From the NCBI RefSeq assembly GCF_014269025.2, contig NZ_CP077094.1, forward strand, positions 2,232,001 to 2,296,000: 64,000 nt of DNA. The letters are read 5' to 3'. The translations under genes were made by a program, and so were the position numbers. The notes under the pieces are model-generated. The model saw nothing but the letters and a program-made list of their open reading frames with translations. It did no database searches and was not told the origin of the DNA. Within the stretch, counting starts at the first letter, position 1, and each line of letters begins with the position of its first letter. Shown one piece after another: positions 28,195 through 38,020 of the stretch. This DNA is from Pseudomonas promysalinigenes. GTDB taxonomy: Bacteria; Pseudomonadota; Gammaproteobacteria; Pseudomonadales; Pseudomonadaceae.

Positions 28195-28252
28195 CGCCAC
28201 GCTCTCTGATCATTCTTTCGAGGCTATGCGTTGCTTGGCGCGGGTAAACCTT

Positions 28253-28307
28253 TTGAGCATAGCTTGCGTTGTACCAAGCGCCATTGCGCAACGGCTTCTA
28301 TGCTCAA
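28253..28307. repeat. Nested inverted repeat in the divergent region
   Basis: TTGAGCATAG (28253-28262) pairs perfectly with CTATGCTCAA (28298-28307), and an inner CGTTG/CAACG stem lies within the 35-base interval. It sits between the divergent DJ-1 gene and the hybrid kinase gene and could be an operator or an RNA structure in the kinase leader. Confidence 0.5.
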
Positions 28308-28412
28308 GGCAGCACCTGCTGCATGCGCCACTCGCGCGCAGTGAATGCGCTGACGGATTTTCCAGCAGATGCGTAAAACGGACTTTCAACCAGCAGTGGT
28401 GGAATCACAGCG

Positions 28413-30479
28413 ATGTTCGCAAAAGACAGGCCGCACAAGGCGTCGGGGCAGGGCAGGGGGCAGGCCACTGGGGGGCAATCGCCATCGGGCATGGCTGCAC
28501 AGATTGCCCAATTCGACTGGCATAACACTCCACTTGGGGCGCTGCCGCACTGGCAGGCACCTTTGCGCACAGCCGTAGATATGATGCTGCTCTCGCCGTT
28601 TCCCAGCGCGGTGGTCTGGGGCGCCGAGATGACAGTGGTGCATAACGACCCTTACCTGGCATTGATCGAGGGTGATGGCCATGGGCTGGGCCAAGCCTTT
28701 GACACGCTCTGGGCCACAGCCTGGGAGAACATCGGGCCTTGGGTGTTCGAGGCATTCAATGGAGGGGCGAACTTTGTCGAGAATCAACCTGTGCGGCTCG
28801 TTCGCAAGCGCATGGGCGGCCAAGCCTGTTTCGTTTTTAGCTACACCCCGCTACGCGACGAAGACCATGAGGTGGCAGGTTTCATGCACACGGTCATCGA
28901 TACCAGCGCCGGTGTCGATGCACATGATAAATGGCGTGAACAAGCGCTGGCGTTCGAGCGCCAGATCGAGCGCGTTCTGGCCGACCGCGATCAGATCTGG
29001 CAGCTTTCCCGGGACGCCATGATCGTGGTGACCCGCGACCTGCTGTTGCAAGCGGTCAATCCAACTTGGCAGCGCGTTCTTGGCTGGGCCGAGGATGAAG
29101 TGCGGGGTACGGCGATATTGGAATTGGTCCATCCTGCCGACAGGGCCGAGGTTGAGGTGGCGGTGATGGAATTCGTTCATGACCGCGGGCTCGAGCAACT
29201 GGAAACACGTTTGCGCCACAAGGACGGGCACTACCGTATGTTCCGCTGGACCGCTACGTTCGACGGCACGTTGCTGACTGCCGTGGGCCGCGACGTGTCA
29301 CAGGATCAAGACGATGCCTTGCGTCAACTCGACAACCTGGTCAGGGCCAGTCAGCGTCTGGATGCCGTCAGCCACGTAGCAGGGGGCATGGCCCACGAGC
29401 TTAATAACCTGCTTTCGGGCATCAGTGGCAGCCTGGAATTGATGCAGCGACGGATGGAACAAGGCCGCCTAGAGCAGATCGATCGTTACGTGTCGATGGC
29501 CAACGATTCGGTGAGCAAGGCTATGTCGCTCACCCACCATTTGCTGGCATTTTCCCGCCATCAGCCGTTGTCACCCAAACCCTTGGACATCAATCGCGAA
29601 CTCAATGCGATGGAGCCGCTGCTACGCCAGGTGCTGGGCGCTGAAATGCGAGTGAACTGGGAACTGGATGTCTTACCATGGACCGTCTGCCTGGATGTCG
29701 CGCAGCTGGAGAATGCTCTGCTGAACCTCCTAGCCAATGCGCGCGAAGCTTGCCTGGGGCGAGGCCTGGTCACGTTACGCACGATCAACACGCGCGTGCA
29801 GGCGCCTTCTTCCGATGAGCGTGGCGTTGCCCCAGGTGACTATGTCGCACTCTACGTGTGCGACGATGGCCACGGTATGCCTGAGATTGACCTGGCGCGC
29901 GCGTTTGAACCCTTCTTCACCACCAAGCCAATGGGCCATGGAGCCGGATTGGGGCTGGCGATGGTCTATGGGTTCGTCGGCCAGTCAGGTGGCCATGTCT
30001 GGCTTGAGTCCGAGCCTGATCAGGGTATGAAAGTCTGTATGTTGTTCCCACGTTGCCTCGAACACATTCCCCAGCCCCCTCAGCAGCCTGTACCTAGCGT
30101 TTCAAGGGCCAATGGGCAGCGCGTGTTGCTGGTGGACGATGAAGAAAACCTGCGCCTGGTGATGAAGGAGTACCTTCAGGAGCGTGGCTTTGATGTCTGC
30201 GATGCGGACGATGCCAGGTCTGCGCTCGAGCGCTTCCGCCACCACGGCCCATTCGATCTGGTGATCACCGATATCGGCTTGCCCGGCGGTTTCAGCGGGC
30301 GGCAGGTGGCCCGGGCGATGCGCATGGCTAGGCCTGAGCAAAAGATCCTGTTGATTACCGGCTTCAATGACCAGCCACTGGAACCGCAATTGGCCAACGC
30401 ACCGGGTACCGCTTTACTGCTCAAGCCGTTCGCGTTGTCCAGCCTGATGAACCAAGCGCTGCTTATGTTGGGCGAATGA
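28413..30479 (+). CDS. PAS-containing hybrid histidine kinase with C-terminal receiver
   Basis: This 688-residue soluble protein has an N-terminal PAS/GAF-like region (about 30-170), a PAS domain (about 185-300), a HisKA domain with His328 (MAHELNNLLSG), an ATPase domain (N box NLLANAREA, G1 DDGHGMPE, F box FEPFFTTK, G2 GAGLGLAMVYG) and a receiver with Asp620 (VITDIGLPGG). No membrane helix is seen, so the signal is intracellular. The H-box HELNN variant is typical of this family in pseudomonads. It converges with a second hybrid kinase, leaving 6 nt between stops. No dedicated output regulator lies nearby. Confidence 0.92.
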   Translation: MFAKDRPHKASGQGRGQATGGQSPSGMAAQIAQFDWHNTPLGALPHWQAPLRTAVDMMLLSPFPSAVVWGAEMTVVHNDPYLALIEGDGHGLGQAFDTLWATAWENIGPWVFEAFNGGANFVENQPVRLVRKRMGGQACFVFSYTPLRDEDHEVAGFMHTVIDTSAGVDAHDKWREQALAFERQIERVLADRDQIWQLSRDAMIVVTRDLLLQAVNPTWQRVLGWAEDEVRGTAILELVHPADRAEVEVAVMEFVHDRGLEQLETRLRHKDGHYRMFRWTATFDGTLLTAVGRDVSQDQDDALRQLDNLVRASQRLDAVSHVAGGMAHELNNLLSGISGSLELMQRRMEQGRLEQIDRYVSMANDSVSKAMSLTHHLLAFSRHQPLSPKPLDINRELNAMEPLLRQVLGAEMRVNWELDVLPWTVCLDVAQLENALLNLLANAREACLGRGLVTLRTINTRVQAPSSDERGVAPGDYVALYVCDDGHGMPEIDLARAFEPFFTTKPMGHGAGLGLAMVYGFVGQSGGHVWLESEPDQGMKVCMLFPRCLEHIPQPPQQPVPSVSRANGQRVLLVDDEENLRLVMKEYLQERGFDVCDADDARSALERFRHHGPFDLVITDIGLPGGFSGRQVARAMRMARPEQKILLITGFNDQPLEPQLANAPGTALLLKPFALSSLMNQALLMLGE

Positions 30480-30485
30480 ACGCGC

Positions 30486-32159
30486 TCAGGGTTTGCCCAA
30501 TATATTTGCCACTCGAGCCTGCAACTGCTTGAGTTCGAAAGGTTTGCTCACTAATTGCATGCCGGGGGCGAGAAAACCTTCACGTGCCATGGCCGTCTCG
30601 GCATAGCCGGTGATGAACAGTATTGGCAGATGCGGGCGCAGGGTTCGCGCGATCTCTGCCAGTTGTCGCCCACTCATGCCGGGTAAACCGACGTCGCTTA
30701 ACAGCAGGTCGACCGCCTGGCCTGAACGCAGCAGTTGCAGGGCTTCGGTGGCGTTGCCCACACTCTGGCAAGGGAAGCCTTCATCTTCAAGTGCCTGGCA
30801 CAGCAGTTGGCGTACATGGGGGTCATCTTCGACCACCAGCACATGTCGACCTTCACGGGGCTGTGGTGAAGGTTCAGGTGTAGTGCAAGGTTGCTGCTGG
30901 TCGAGGTAGCGAGGTAGATAAAGATCGACCCGAGTACCATGGCCGATCTCACTCCACAGTTTGACTTGGCCATGGGACTGCTTGCTGAAGCCGTAGACCA
31001 TCGACAGGCCAAGGCCTATACCTCGGCCCACGGGCTTGGTACTGAAGAAAGGCTCGAAGGCGTGTTCCAATGTGCTTTGCGACATGCCGTAACCATCATC
31101 AATGATGCTCAGCCGAGTAAATTCGCCGGGTTCCAGGGCGATGATGGCAGCGCCATGGGCATCCATACGCTGGTTGCTGGCCTGGATCCTAACCGTGCCA
31201 CCATTGGGCATGGCTTCGCAGGCATTGACCAGAAGATTGGTGATTGCCTCCAGCAGTTGCTCACTATCGGCCTGAACCGGCCACAGATCTTGCGGCAATT
31301 CTACCTGCAGGCTTACGCCAGGATCGATACAGGCCTGAAGCCGCTGTGGTTCGAGCAGGGCATGCAGATCTATGTGCTGGCTTTGCAGCGACTGCCTGGA
31401 CGAAAACGCCAGCAACCGATGGGTGAGTGCTGCTGCGCGGGACACGGCTTCCTGGCCCATCTGCAGGATTGTTTGCAAGCCATCGCTGCGATGTTGCTTC
31501 AAGCGCCGTTCGATCAGCTCGAAACTACCCCCGATGCTGGTCAGTAGGTTATTGAAATCGTGCGCAACACCCCCAGCTAACTGGCCAATGGCTTCCATTT
31601 TGCGGGTCTGTTGCCGGGCCTGTTCGGCCGCCCGCTGCTCATCGCGGCGCGCATCAAGACACTGCTGTAGCTCATTGATATGGTCCCGGGCCAGGTACTG
31701 CCGGTTTCGGTTTCGCAAGGCTGTGCGGATCAGGTGAAGCAGGTGTTGTTCATCGTACGGCACGGCCAGCAGTATGAGGTTGCCAAGTGCTAGCACAGAG
31801 CTTGAGCGAGTTACCTCGGGCGTAGGGGTCAAAAGCACGATGGTCAGGTCCGACCAGAGCGGCTGCTGGTCGACAAAGCTTTTGAGGAGCAACGCTGCTT
31901 CGCTGTCCAGCGCCTGTTCGGCAATGATTGCCACGCCTGCACCCTCGAACAGGCAGCTGTGCAATTTGGCGACATCCTTTGCACACAAACATTGCACCCC
32001 AGCAGCGGCCAGCAATTTCGAAGCATTACTGGCAAGCCGCCGCGGAGCCAGGATCAGAGCACGTTCGTCCATCGACAGCGGACTGGCCAATGCGATTCTC
32101 CTGATGATGTCGACAAGGTCGATTGGGGACCTCGTCACCTTCAATGGTCCGATAATCAC
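30486..32159 (-). CDS. Hybrid histidine kinase with degenerate N-terminal receiver and C-terminal receiver
   Basis: This 557-residue soluble kinase begins with a receiver-like fold (about 31-150) in which the phosphoacceptor position seems lost (GVAIIAEQALD in place of a DLxxxDxxMP strand). A coiled-coil linker (about 155-187), HisKA with His200 (GGVAHDFNNLL), an ATPase domain (NLLVNACEA, DDGYGMS, FEPFFSTK, GIGLGLSMVYG) and a normal C-terminal receiver (LLLSDVGLPGMSG) follow. The start may be 32159 or an internal ATG at 32072 (MDERALIL). It converges on the other hybrid kinase. The HDFNN box indicates the same kinase group. Confidence 0.92.
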   Translation of the reverse strand: MIIGPLKVTRSPIDLVDIIRRIALASPLSMDERALILAPRRLASNASKLLAAAGVQCLCAKDVAKLHSCLFEGAGVAIIAEQALDSEAALLLKSFVDQQPLWSDLTIVLLTPTPEVTRSSSVLALGNLILLAVPYDEQHLLHLIRTALRNRNRQYLARDHINELQQCLDARRDEQRAAEQARQQTRKMEAIGQLAGGVAHDFNNLLTSIGGSFELIERRLKQHRSDGLQTILQMGQEAVSRAAALTHRLLAFSSRQSLQSQHIDLHALLEPQRLQACIDPGVSLQVELPQDLWPVQADSEQLLEAITNLLVNACEAMPNGGTVRIQASNQRMDAHGAAIIALEPGEFTRLSIIDDGYGMSQSTLEHAFEPFFSTKPVGRGIGLGLSMVYGFSKQSHGQVKLWSEIGHGTRVDLYLPRYLDQQQPCTTPEPSPQPREGRHVLVVEDDPHVRQLLCQALEDEGFPCQSVGNATEALQLLRSGQAVDLLLSDVGLPGMSGRQLAEIARTLRPHLPILFITGYAETAMAREGFLAPGMQLVSKPFELKQLQARVANILGKP

Positions 32160-32193
32160 TCGACCATGGCTATTCTCTGAGGGTTCAACGCAT

Positions 32194-33249
32194 CTACAGG
32201 CCTTTTTGCAGGAAGGGGTCGTCCGGGTTCTGGCGCTCCAGCTCAGCCAGTAAGACTTGAACGTTCTGTAACTGGCCGCTCTCCTTCCAGTACTGGATCA
32301 GCATCACCCGTGCTCGGCGATTGGCCGGTTGGCGGCTGAGCACGGTTTCCAGCTGCTTTTGCGCGGCGTCTGGTTGTTCCAGGTCGTGCAGGGTGACCGC
32401 CAGGGTGTAGCGGTAGTCGGTGTTTCCAGGCTCCAGTTCCACTGCCCGCGACAGCGCGAGCAGGGCGTACTCACGCTGATTATGGCGAATCAGCCACAGC
32501 CCGAGTTCATACTGCAGAAATGCTGAGTTCGGGCGCAGGGCCAAGGCTTTGGCAAGCACCTGGCGGGATTGGTCATGCAGGCCCTGGCGTTCGAGCAAAC
32601 GCACATTTGTGGCGAGGGCGTCGAGGTTCTCGGGGTCAACGGCAAGGCTGCGCTGCACGGCCGCGGCAGCCTGGTCGTAATCATTTTCGTGCAGATAAAG
32701 GCGTGCCAGGTGCACCTGGGCTTGCGCATCGTCGGGCTGGGTTTCCAGCACCTGCTGGTACTGCTCCAGTGCGCTCTGCAACGGCCCGAAATAAAGGCCA
32801 ATGGCGTCCGGGTCGAGGCCGAGCAAGGCGTCAACCGCCGCAAAGCGCACGCTCTGATCATCATCGTCCAGCAAAGGGCCTAGTACCAAGCTGCGTTGGG
32901 AAGGCTGCAAGAGCCTTCGAACACTGGCGATGGCAGCGCGGCGCACCAAGGGTTCATCGTTCTCCAAGCCAAGGCGGGCCAGCTGCAGGGCCTGGGGCGA
33001 GGGATAATTGGGCAACTCGGCGTAAAGCGCCGCGCGGCGGATCGGCGTCAGATCATCGCGTCGCAGCTGTTGATACAGCACTCGGGCTGCACCTGGCAGG
33101 CCATCATGTGCCTGGCGCAGCGCCTTGCTGTAGCTGTAAGGCGGTTGCGCTGGCGCAGAGGGCTCATCGCCCCGGCGCAGTAAAACGATGGCGATGAACA
33201 CCAGAATCAGCAGCAGGATGGCGATCAGGTAGCTGTGGCGTCTGGGCAT
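32194..33249 (-). CDS. Membrane-anchored HEAT/TPR-repeat protein
   Basis: This 351-residue protein starts with a positively charged stretch and one membrane helix (HSYLIAILLLILVFIAIVLL, residues about 5-24). A HEAT-like segment (about 100-165: LVRRAAIASVRRLL, SVRFAAVDALLGLD) and about five tetratricopeptide repeats (about 170-350: QVHLARLYLHENDYDQAAAAVQ, DALATNVRLLERQGLHDQSR, YTLAVTLHDLEQPDAAQKQLE) follow. It probably faces the periplasm and works as an interaction scaffold. It lies downstream of oprN beyond a strong terminator, so it has its own promoter. Function unknown. Confidence 0.87.
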   Translation of the reverse strand: MPRRHSYLIAILLLILVFIAIVLLRRGDEPSAPAQPPYSYSKALRQAHDGLPGAARVLYQQLRRDDLTPIRRAALYAELPNYPSPQALQLARLGLENDEPLVRRAAIASVRRLLQPSQRSLVLGPLLDDDDQSVRFAAVDALLGLDPDAIGLYFGPLQSALEQYQQVLETQPDDAQAQVHLARLYLHENDYDQAAAAVQRSLAVDPENLDALATNVRLLERQGLHDQSRQVLAKALALRPNSAFLQYELGLWLIRHNQREYALLALSRAVELEPGNTDYRYTLAVTLHDLEQPDAAQKQLETVLSRQPANRRARVMLIQYWKESGQLQNVQVLLAELERQNPDDPFLQKGL

Positions 33250-33334
33250 CGGGCACTGCGGTCCATGGCCGTGAAAACGCAAAGCTTGGGGCAGAATGCC
33301 TTGAGCTGCAAGTTGCAGGGTGGCTGGGCGAGAC

Positions 33335-33367
33335 AAAAAAAGCCCCGCTGACCTAAGCCGGCGGGGC
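33335..33367 (-). terminator. Rho-independent terminator of the mexE-mexF-oprN operon
   Basis: Read on the minus strand, GCCCCGC (33367-33361) pairs with GCGGGGC (33348-33342) and is followed by seven T residues (33341-33335). It lies 47 nt after the oprN stop codon. This is a textbook intrinsic terminator. Confidence 0.9.
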
Positions 33368-33413
33368 AAACGGTTGGGAAAACCAACCAAAGGAGTCGTT
33401 GAAGCTGCAGGGG

Positions 33414-34832
33414 TCAGCGCACGCTGGCAACCGTCTCTGGTTGCCAGCCGCCACCCAGGGCCTTGTAGATCGCGACGATGCCGCGGTACAGCTCTACTTC
33501 GCCCTGGGCCTGAGCATCTTCGGCGCTCAGGCGCTCGCGCTCGGCATCGAGCAATACCAGGTAGTCCACGGTGCCCTCGCGGTAACGCACCGACGCAAGG
33601 TCTGCGGCCTTGCGGCTAGCTTCGCTCTGGCGCATCAGCGACATCAGCCGCTGCTGGGTCTTGTCGTAGTCGCTGAAGGCGTTGGCCGACTCTTCCAAGG
33701 CCAGCAGTACCTGTTGCTCATAATTGGCCAGGGCGCCCTCGGCATCTGCCTTGGCGCCACGCAGACGGGCCCTTACGCTGCCCAAATCGAATGCCGCCCA
33801 GGTGATGCTTGGCCCTAACGCCCATGCATTGGCGGCCGAAGCGCCGATCTGCGAGCCACGGGCAGCGGTAAAGCCCAGGAAGCCGCTGAGGCTCACCCGA
33901 GGGAACAGGTCGGCGGTGGCTACACCCACGTTGGCAGTGGCCGCAGCCAGCTGGCGCTCGGCGCTGCGCACATCCGGGCGGCGGCGCAGCAGCTCGCCGG
34001 GGTCACCCACCGGCAGGGCCTTGGCGATAGCCGGCAAGGCTTTGGGCGACAGGTCAACGCTCAGCGCCTCGGGGCGCTGGCCCAGCAGGGTGGCGATACG
34101 GTGACGCGCCCTGGCCTGTTCGGCCTGCAACTGCGGAATCGTGGCTTGCACACCTGCCAGGCGCGCATCGGCACGCACCACATCAAGCTCGTTGCCAACC
34201 CCCGCGTCGCGCAGGGTCACGGTGATGGTCCGCGATTGCTGTTGAGTCTTGAGGTTGGCCTGGGCGATGTTTTCGCGCAGTTGCGCGCCCCGCAGTTGGC
34301 CGTAGGCATCGACCAGCTCGGCGATCAGGCTGACCTGCAGCTGCTGCAAGTCGGCCTGGGCCGCCGCTGCCTGGGCTTCGCTGGCTTCGATTCGGCGCTG
34401 AATGCGGCCGAACAAATCAAGCTCCCAGGCCATGTCCAAGCCTAGGTCGTAGCGCTCGCTATTGACCCGTTGATCGGTCTGGCCAGGAATCTGGCCTTTG
34501 CCGATTTCGCTGCTGGCGCGGCTTGTGACGACCGGAAGCTGATCGTTGGCAGCGTCATCGCGGATCGCTCGGGCCGACTTGAACCGCGCGAACGCCACAC
34601 GCAGGTCGCGGTTGCCCTGCAGCGATGCCTGCACCAACTGGTTCAGCACAGGGTCGTCGAACTGCTTCCACCACAGGCTTTCGAAGCGGCTGCGATCCAG
34701 GGCCGTGGCTTGCATGTTGCTGTTGTCCAAGCGCGCAGGCTCGGTGTCGGGGGTCTTGTAGTCCGGCCCGACCGCGCAGGCGGCCAGGGCCAGCGCCAGC
34801 AGGCTGGGCGTCAGGGGTTTGAGCAGGTTCAT
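33414..34832 (-). CDS. oprN: Outer-membrane efflux lipoprotein OprN
   Basis: This 472-residue TolC-family channel has a lipoprotein signal (LALALAACAVGPDY, acylated Cys19) and two repeated outer-membrane-factor halves (about 60-250 and 270-465). ERYDLGLDMAWELDLFGRIQRR and GPSITWAAFDLGSVRARLRGAKA are the matching repeat segments. It overlaps the mexF stop by ATGA and ends at a strong terminator. It completes the trans-envelope path for the MexEF pump, which exports chloramphenicol, fluoroquinolones and trimethoprim in Pseudomonas. Confidence 0.93.
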   Translation of the reverse strand: MNLLKPLTPSLLALALAACAVGPDYKTPDTEPARLDNSNMQATALDRSRFESLWWKQFDDPVLNQLVQASLQGNRDLRVAFARFKSARAIRDDAANDQLPVVTSRASSEIGKGQIPGQTDQRVNSERYDLGLDMAWELDLFGRIQRRIEASEAQAAAAQADLQQLQVSLIAELVDAYGQLRGAQLRENIAQANLKTQQQSRTITVTLRDAGVGNELDVVRADARLAGVQATIPQLQAEQARARHRIATLLGQRPEALSVDLSPKALPAIAKALPVGDPGELLRRRPDVRSAERQLAAATANVGVATADLFPRVSLSGFLGFTAARGSQIGASAANAWALGPSITWAAFDLGSVRARLRGAKADAEGALANYEQQVLLALEESANAFSDYDKTQQRLMSLMRQSEASRKAADLASVRYREGTVDYLVLLDAERERLSAEDAQAQGEVELYRGIVAIYKALGGGWQPETVASVR

Positions 34833-37800
34833 GCGTGGTTCTCCAGCACGTGCGCGTGCTCGGCCTTGCGGGCCTGGCGACGCTCGACGAAGCGGCGGAT
34901 CAGGAAGAAGAACACCGGTGTCAGGAACAGGCCGAATACGGTCACACCGATCATCCCCGAGAACACCGCCACACCCATGGCATGGCGCATCTCTGAGCCT
35001 GCACCGGAGCTGAACACCAACGGCACCACGCCCATGATGAAGGCGATCGAGGTCATCAGGATCGGCCGCAGGCGCAGGCGGCAGGCTTCCAGCACCGCAG
35101 CGAGGGGATCGAGGCCCTTGGCTTGTTCATCCTTGGCGAACTCGACGATCAGGATGGCGTTCTTGCACGCAAGCCCCACCAGCACGATCAGGCCGATCTG
35201 GGTGAAGATGTTGTTGTCCCCACCCGATACGATCACCCCGGTGATAGCCGACAGCAAGGTCATCGGCACGATCAGGATCACCGCCAGCGGCAGGCTCCAG
35301 CTTTCGTATTGGGCGGCCAGCACCAGGAAGGCCAGCAGCACGCACAGTGGGAATACGAACAGCGCCGTGTTGCCCGAGAGAATCTGCTGGTAGGTCAGGT
35401 CGGTCCACTCGAAGGTCATGCCGTTGGGCAGCTCTTGTTTGAGCAGCTTTTCCATCGCCGCTTCGGCTTGGCCTGAGCTATAGCCTGGTGCTGCAGCACC
35501 GTTGATCTCGGCGGTGATGAAGCCGTTATAGTGCATCACCCGGTCTGGGCCGGAGGTGTCACTGACCTTGAGGAAGGTCGCCAAGGGGATCATCTCGCCC
35601 AGGTTGTTGCGCACCTTGAGCTGGCCGATCTGCTCAGCGTCGAGGCGGAACTGCTGTTCGGCCTGAACGTTGACTTGGTAGGTGCGGCCGAACCGGTTGA
35701 AGTCGTTGGTGTACAGCGAGCCCAGATAGACCTGCAGGGTGTCGAAGATATCGGTGATCGCCACGCCGTGGGTCTTGGCCTTTTCCCGGTCGATGGCGGC
35801 ATCGACTTGGGGCACGTTGACCTGGTAGCTGGTGAACAGGCCCGCCAGTTCCGGCACCTCATGGCTCTTGGCGATGATGTTCTGGGTTTCTTTGTACAGC
35901 GCTTCGTAGCCCAGGTTGCCGCGGTCCTCGATCTGCAGGCGGAAGCCGCCGATGGTGCCCAGCCCTTGTACCGGTGGTGGCGGGAAAATCGCGATGTAGG
36001 CGTCCTGGATATCTGCGAACTTGGCGTTCAGTGCAGCGGCGATCGCAGCAGCCGATTGGCTCGGGTCTTTACGCTCGTCGAAGGGTTTGAGCGGAGTGAA
36101 CACGATGCCGCTGTTGGGGCTGTTGGTGAAACCGTTGATCGAAAGGCCAGGGAAGGCGACCGAATCGGCCACGCCCGGTTGCTCAAGGGCAATTTCGCTC
36201 ATGCGCTTGATGACCGCTTCGGTGCGGTCGAGGCTGGCGGCGTCAGGCAACTGAGCGAAGGCCACCAGGTACTGTTTGTCCTGGGCCGGCACAAAACCGG
36301 TTGGCGTGCTGGAGAACCCCAGGTAGGTCAGGCCCATGAGCCCTGCATATACGAACAATGCGATGCCGCTGGAACGGATGACCCGGCGTACGCCGCCCAC
36401 GTAGCGGTGGCTGGCGCGGTCGAAGAAGCGGTTGAACGGGGCGAACAGCCAGCTACCCAGCAGCCGCTCGAGCAAGCGCGAGAAACGATCCTTGGGCGCG
36501 TGATGGTCCTTGAGCAGCACCGCGGCCAGCGCAGGCGACAGGGTCAGCGAGTTGAACGCCGAGATCACGGTGGAAATCGCGATAGTCAGGGCAAACTGCT
36601 TGTAGAACTGCCCGGTAAGGCCGGAAATGAACGCCGCAGGCACGAACACAGCGCACAGTACCAGGGCGGTGGCGATGATCGGCCCGGTGACTTCACTCAT
36701 GGCCTTTTGCGTGGCTTCGAGGGGTTTGAGGCCCAGCCCGATGTTGCGCTCGACGTTCTCTACCACCACGATGGCGTCGTCCACCACGATGCCGATGGCC
36801 AACACCAGGCCGAACAACGACAAGGCGTTGAGTGAGAAGCCGAACAGGTGCATGACCGCGAAGGTGCCGATCAGCGAAACCGGTACTGCCATCAACGGGA
36901 TGATCGAGGCGCGCCAGGTCTGCAGGAACAGAATCACGACCAGCACCACCAGCACCAAGGCTTCGAACAGTGTGTGCACCACCGCTTCGATGGAGCCACG
37001 CACGAACACGGTTGGGTCATAGACGATGCTGTAGTCCATCCCTTCGGGGAAGTCTTTTTTCAGTTCGGCCATCTTCGCCCGCACTTCGTCGGAGATATCA
37101 ATGGCGTTGGAGCCGGGGCGCTGGAAGATTGGAATGGCCACAGCCGGCTGATTGTTCAGCAGCGAGCGCAAGGCGTACTGGCTGGAGCCCAACTCGACCC
37201 GGGCGATATCCTTCAGGCGAGTGATTTCGCCATCGGCGCCAGCGCGAACGATGATGTTTTCGAACTCTTCCTCGTTGACCAGGCGGCCTTGGGTGTTGAT
37301 CGACAGCTGAAAGCTGGTAGAGCCAGGGGCGGGCGGGGCACCAAGCTGGCCGGCAGCGACCTGACGGTTCTGCTCGCGGATGGCGGCGACCACATCGCTG
37401 GCGGTGAGGTTGCGCGAAGCGGTCTTGTTCGGGTCCAGCCATACGCGCAGCGAGTAGTCGCCCATACCGAACAGTTGCACGTCGCCGACCCCACCAAGGC
37501 GTGCCAGTTCGTCCTTGATGTTGAGAATGGCGTAGTTGGACAGGTACAGCATGTCGTAGCGGTTGTCCGGCGAGGTCAGGTGCACGACCATGGTCAGGTC
37601 GGGGGACGCCTTGTCCACGGTGATACCGATCCGTGTCACTTCCTCTGGCAGCTTGGGCTGGGTCCGGGTGACGCGGTTCTGCACCTGCACCTGGGCATTG
37701 TCCAGGTCAGTGCCAAGGGCGAAGGTAATGGTCAGGGTCAGCTTGCCGTCGGCAGTGGACTGCGAAGACATGTACAGCATGTTCTCGACGCCGGTAATGG

Positions 37801-38008
37801 CTTGCTCCAGTGGCGCGGCAACGGTCTCACCGATCACCTTGGGGTTGGCGCCGGGGAAGTTGGCGCGCACGACCACGGTTGGCGGCACCACTTCAGGGTA
37901 TTCACTGATCGGCAACTGGAACAACGAGATCGAGCCTGCGATCAACAGCACCAGCGATAGCACCGCGGCGAAGATAGGCCGGGTAATGAAGAATTTCGAA
38001 AAGTTCAT
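34829..38008 (-). CDS. mexF: RND multidrug efflux transporter MexF
   Basis: This 1059-residue proton-driven inner-membrane pump has twelve helices and two large periplasmic loops. MNFSKFFITRPIFAAVLSL at the start and the helix 4 motif GIVVDDAIVVVENVERN, with the Asp pair for proton relay, are clear. The second half begins around residue 540. Sequence style (YPEVVPPTVVVRANFPGANPKVIGE) fits MexF better than MexB or MexD. It lies 12 nt after mexE and overlaps oprN by 4 bases. Confidence 0.95.
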   Translation of the reverse strand: MNFSKFFITRPIFAAVLSLVLLIAGSISLFQLPISEYPEVVPPTVVVRANFPGANPKVIGETVAAPLEQAITGVENMLYMSSQSTADGKLTLTITFALGTDLDNAQVQVQNRVTRTQPKLPEEVTRIGITVDKASPDLTMVVHLTSPDNRYDMLYLSNYAILNIKDELARLGGVGDVQLFGMGDYSLRVWLDPNKTASRNLTASDVVAAIREQNRQVAAGQLGAPPAPGSTSFQLSINTQGRLVNEEEFENIIVRAGADGEITRLKDIARVELGSSQYALRSLLNNQPAVAIPIFQRPGSNAIDISDEVRAKMAELKKDFPEGMDYSIVYDPTVFVRGSIEAVVHTLFEALVLVVLVVILFLQTWRASIIPLMAVPVSLIGTFAVMHLFGFSLNALSLFGLVLAIGIVVDDAIVVVENVERNIGLGLKPLEATQKAMSEVTGPIIATALVLCAVFVPAAFISGLTGQFYKQFALTIAISTVISAFNSLTLSPALAAVLLKDHHAPKDRFSRLLERLLGSWLFAPFNRFFDRASHRYVGGVRRVIRSSGIALFVYAGLMGLTYLGFSSTPTGFVPAQDKQYLVAFAQLPDAASLDRTEAVIKRMSEIALEQPGVADSVAFPGLSINGFTNSPNSGIVFTPLKPFDERKDPSQSAAAIAAALNAKFADIQDAYIAIFPPPPVQGLGTIGGFRLQIEDRGNLGYEALYKETQNIIAKSHEVPELAGLFTSYQVNVPQVDAAIDREKAKTHGVAITDIFDTLQVYLGSLYTNDFNRFGRTYQVNVQAEQQFRLDAEQIGQLKVRNNLGEMIPLATFLKVSDTSGPDRVMHYNGFITAEINGAAAPGYSSGQAEAAMEKLLKQELPNGMTFEWTDLTYQQILSGNTALFVFPLCVLLAFLVLAAQYESWSLPLAVILIVPMTLLSAITGVIVSGGDNNIFTQIGLIVLVGLACKNAILIVEFAKDEQAKGLDPLAAVLEACRLRLRPILMTSIAFIMGVVPLVFSSGAGSEMRHAMGVAVFSGMIGVTVFGLFLTPVFFFLIRRFVERRQARKAEHAHVLENHA

Positions 38009-38020
38009 CGGTGTGGTCCT

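Noticed and set aside
34470..36835. Long plus-strand open frames opposite oprN and mexF (and similar ones opposite the second RND pump)
   Set aside because: Antisense to confirmed pump genes, low-complexity His/Gln/Gly-rich composition, no motifs.
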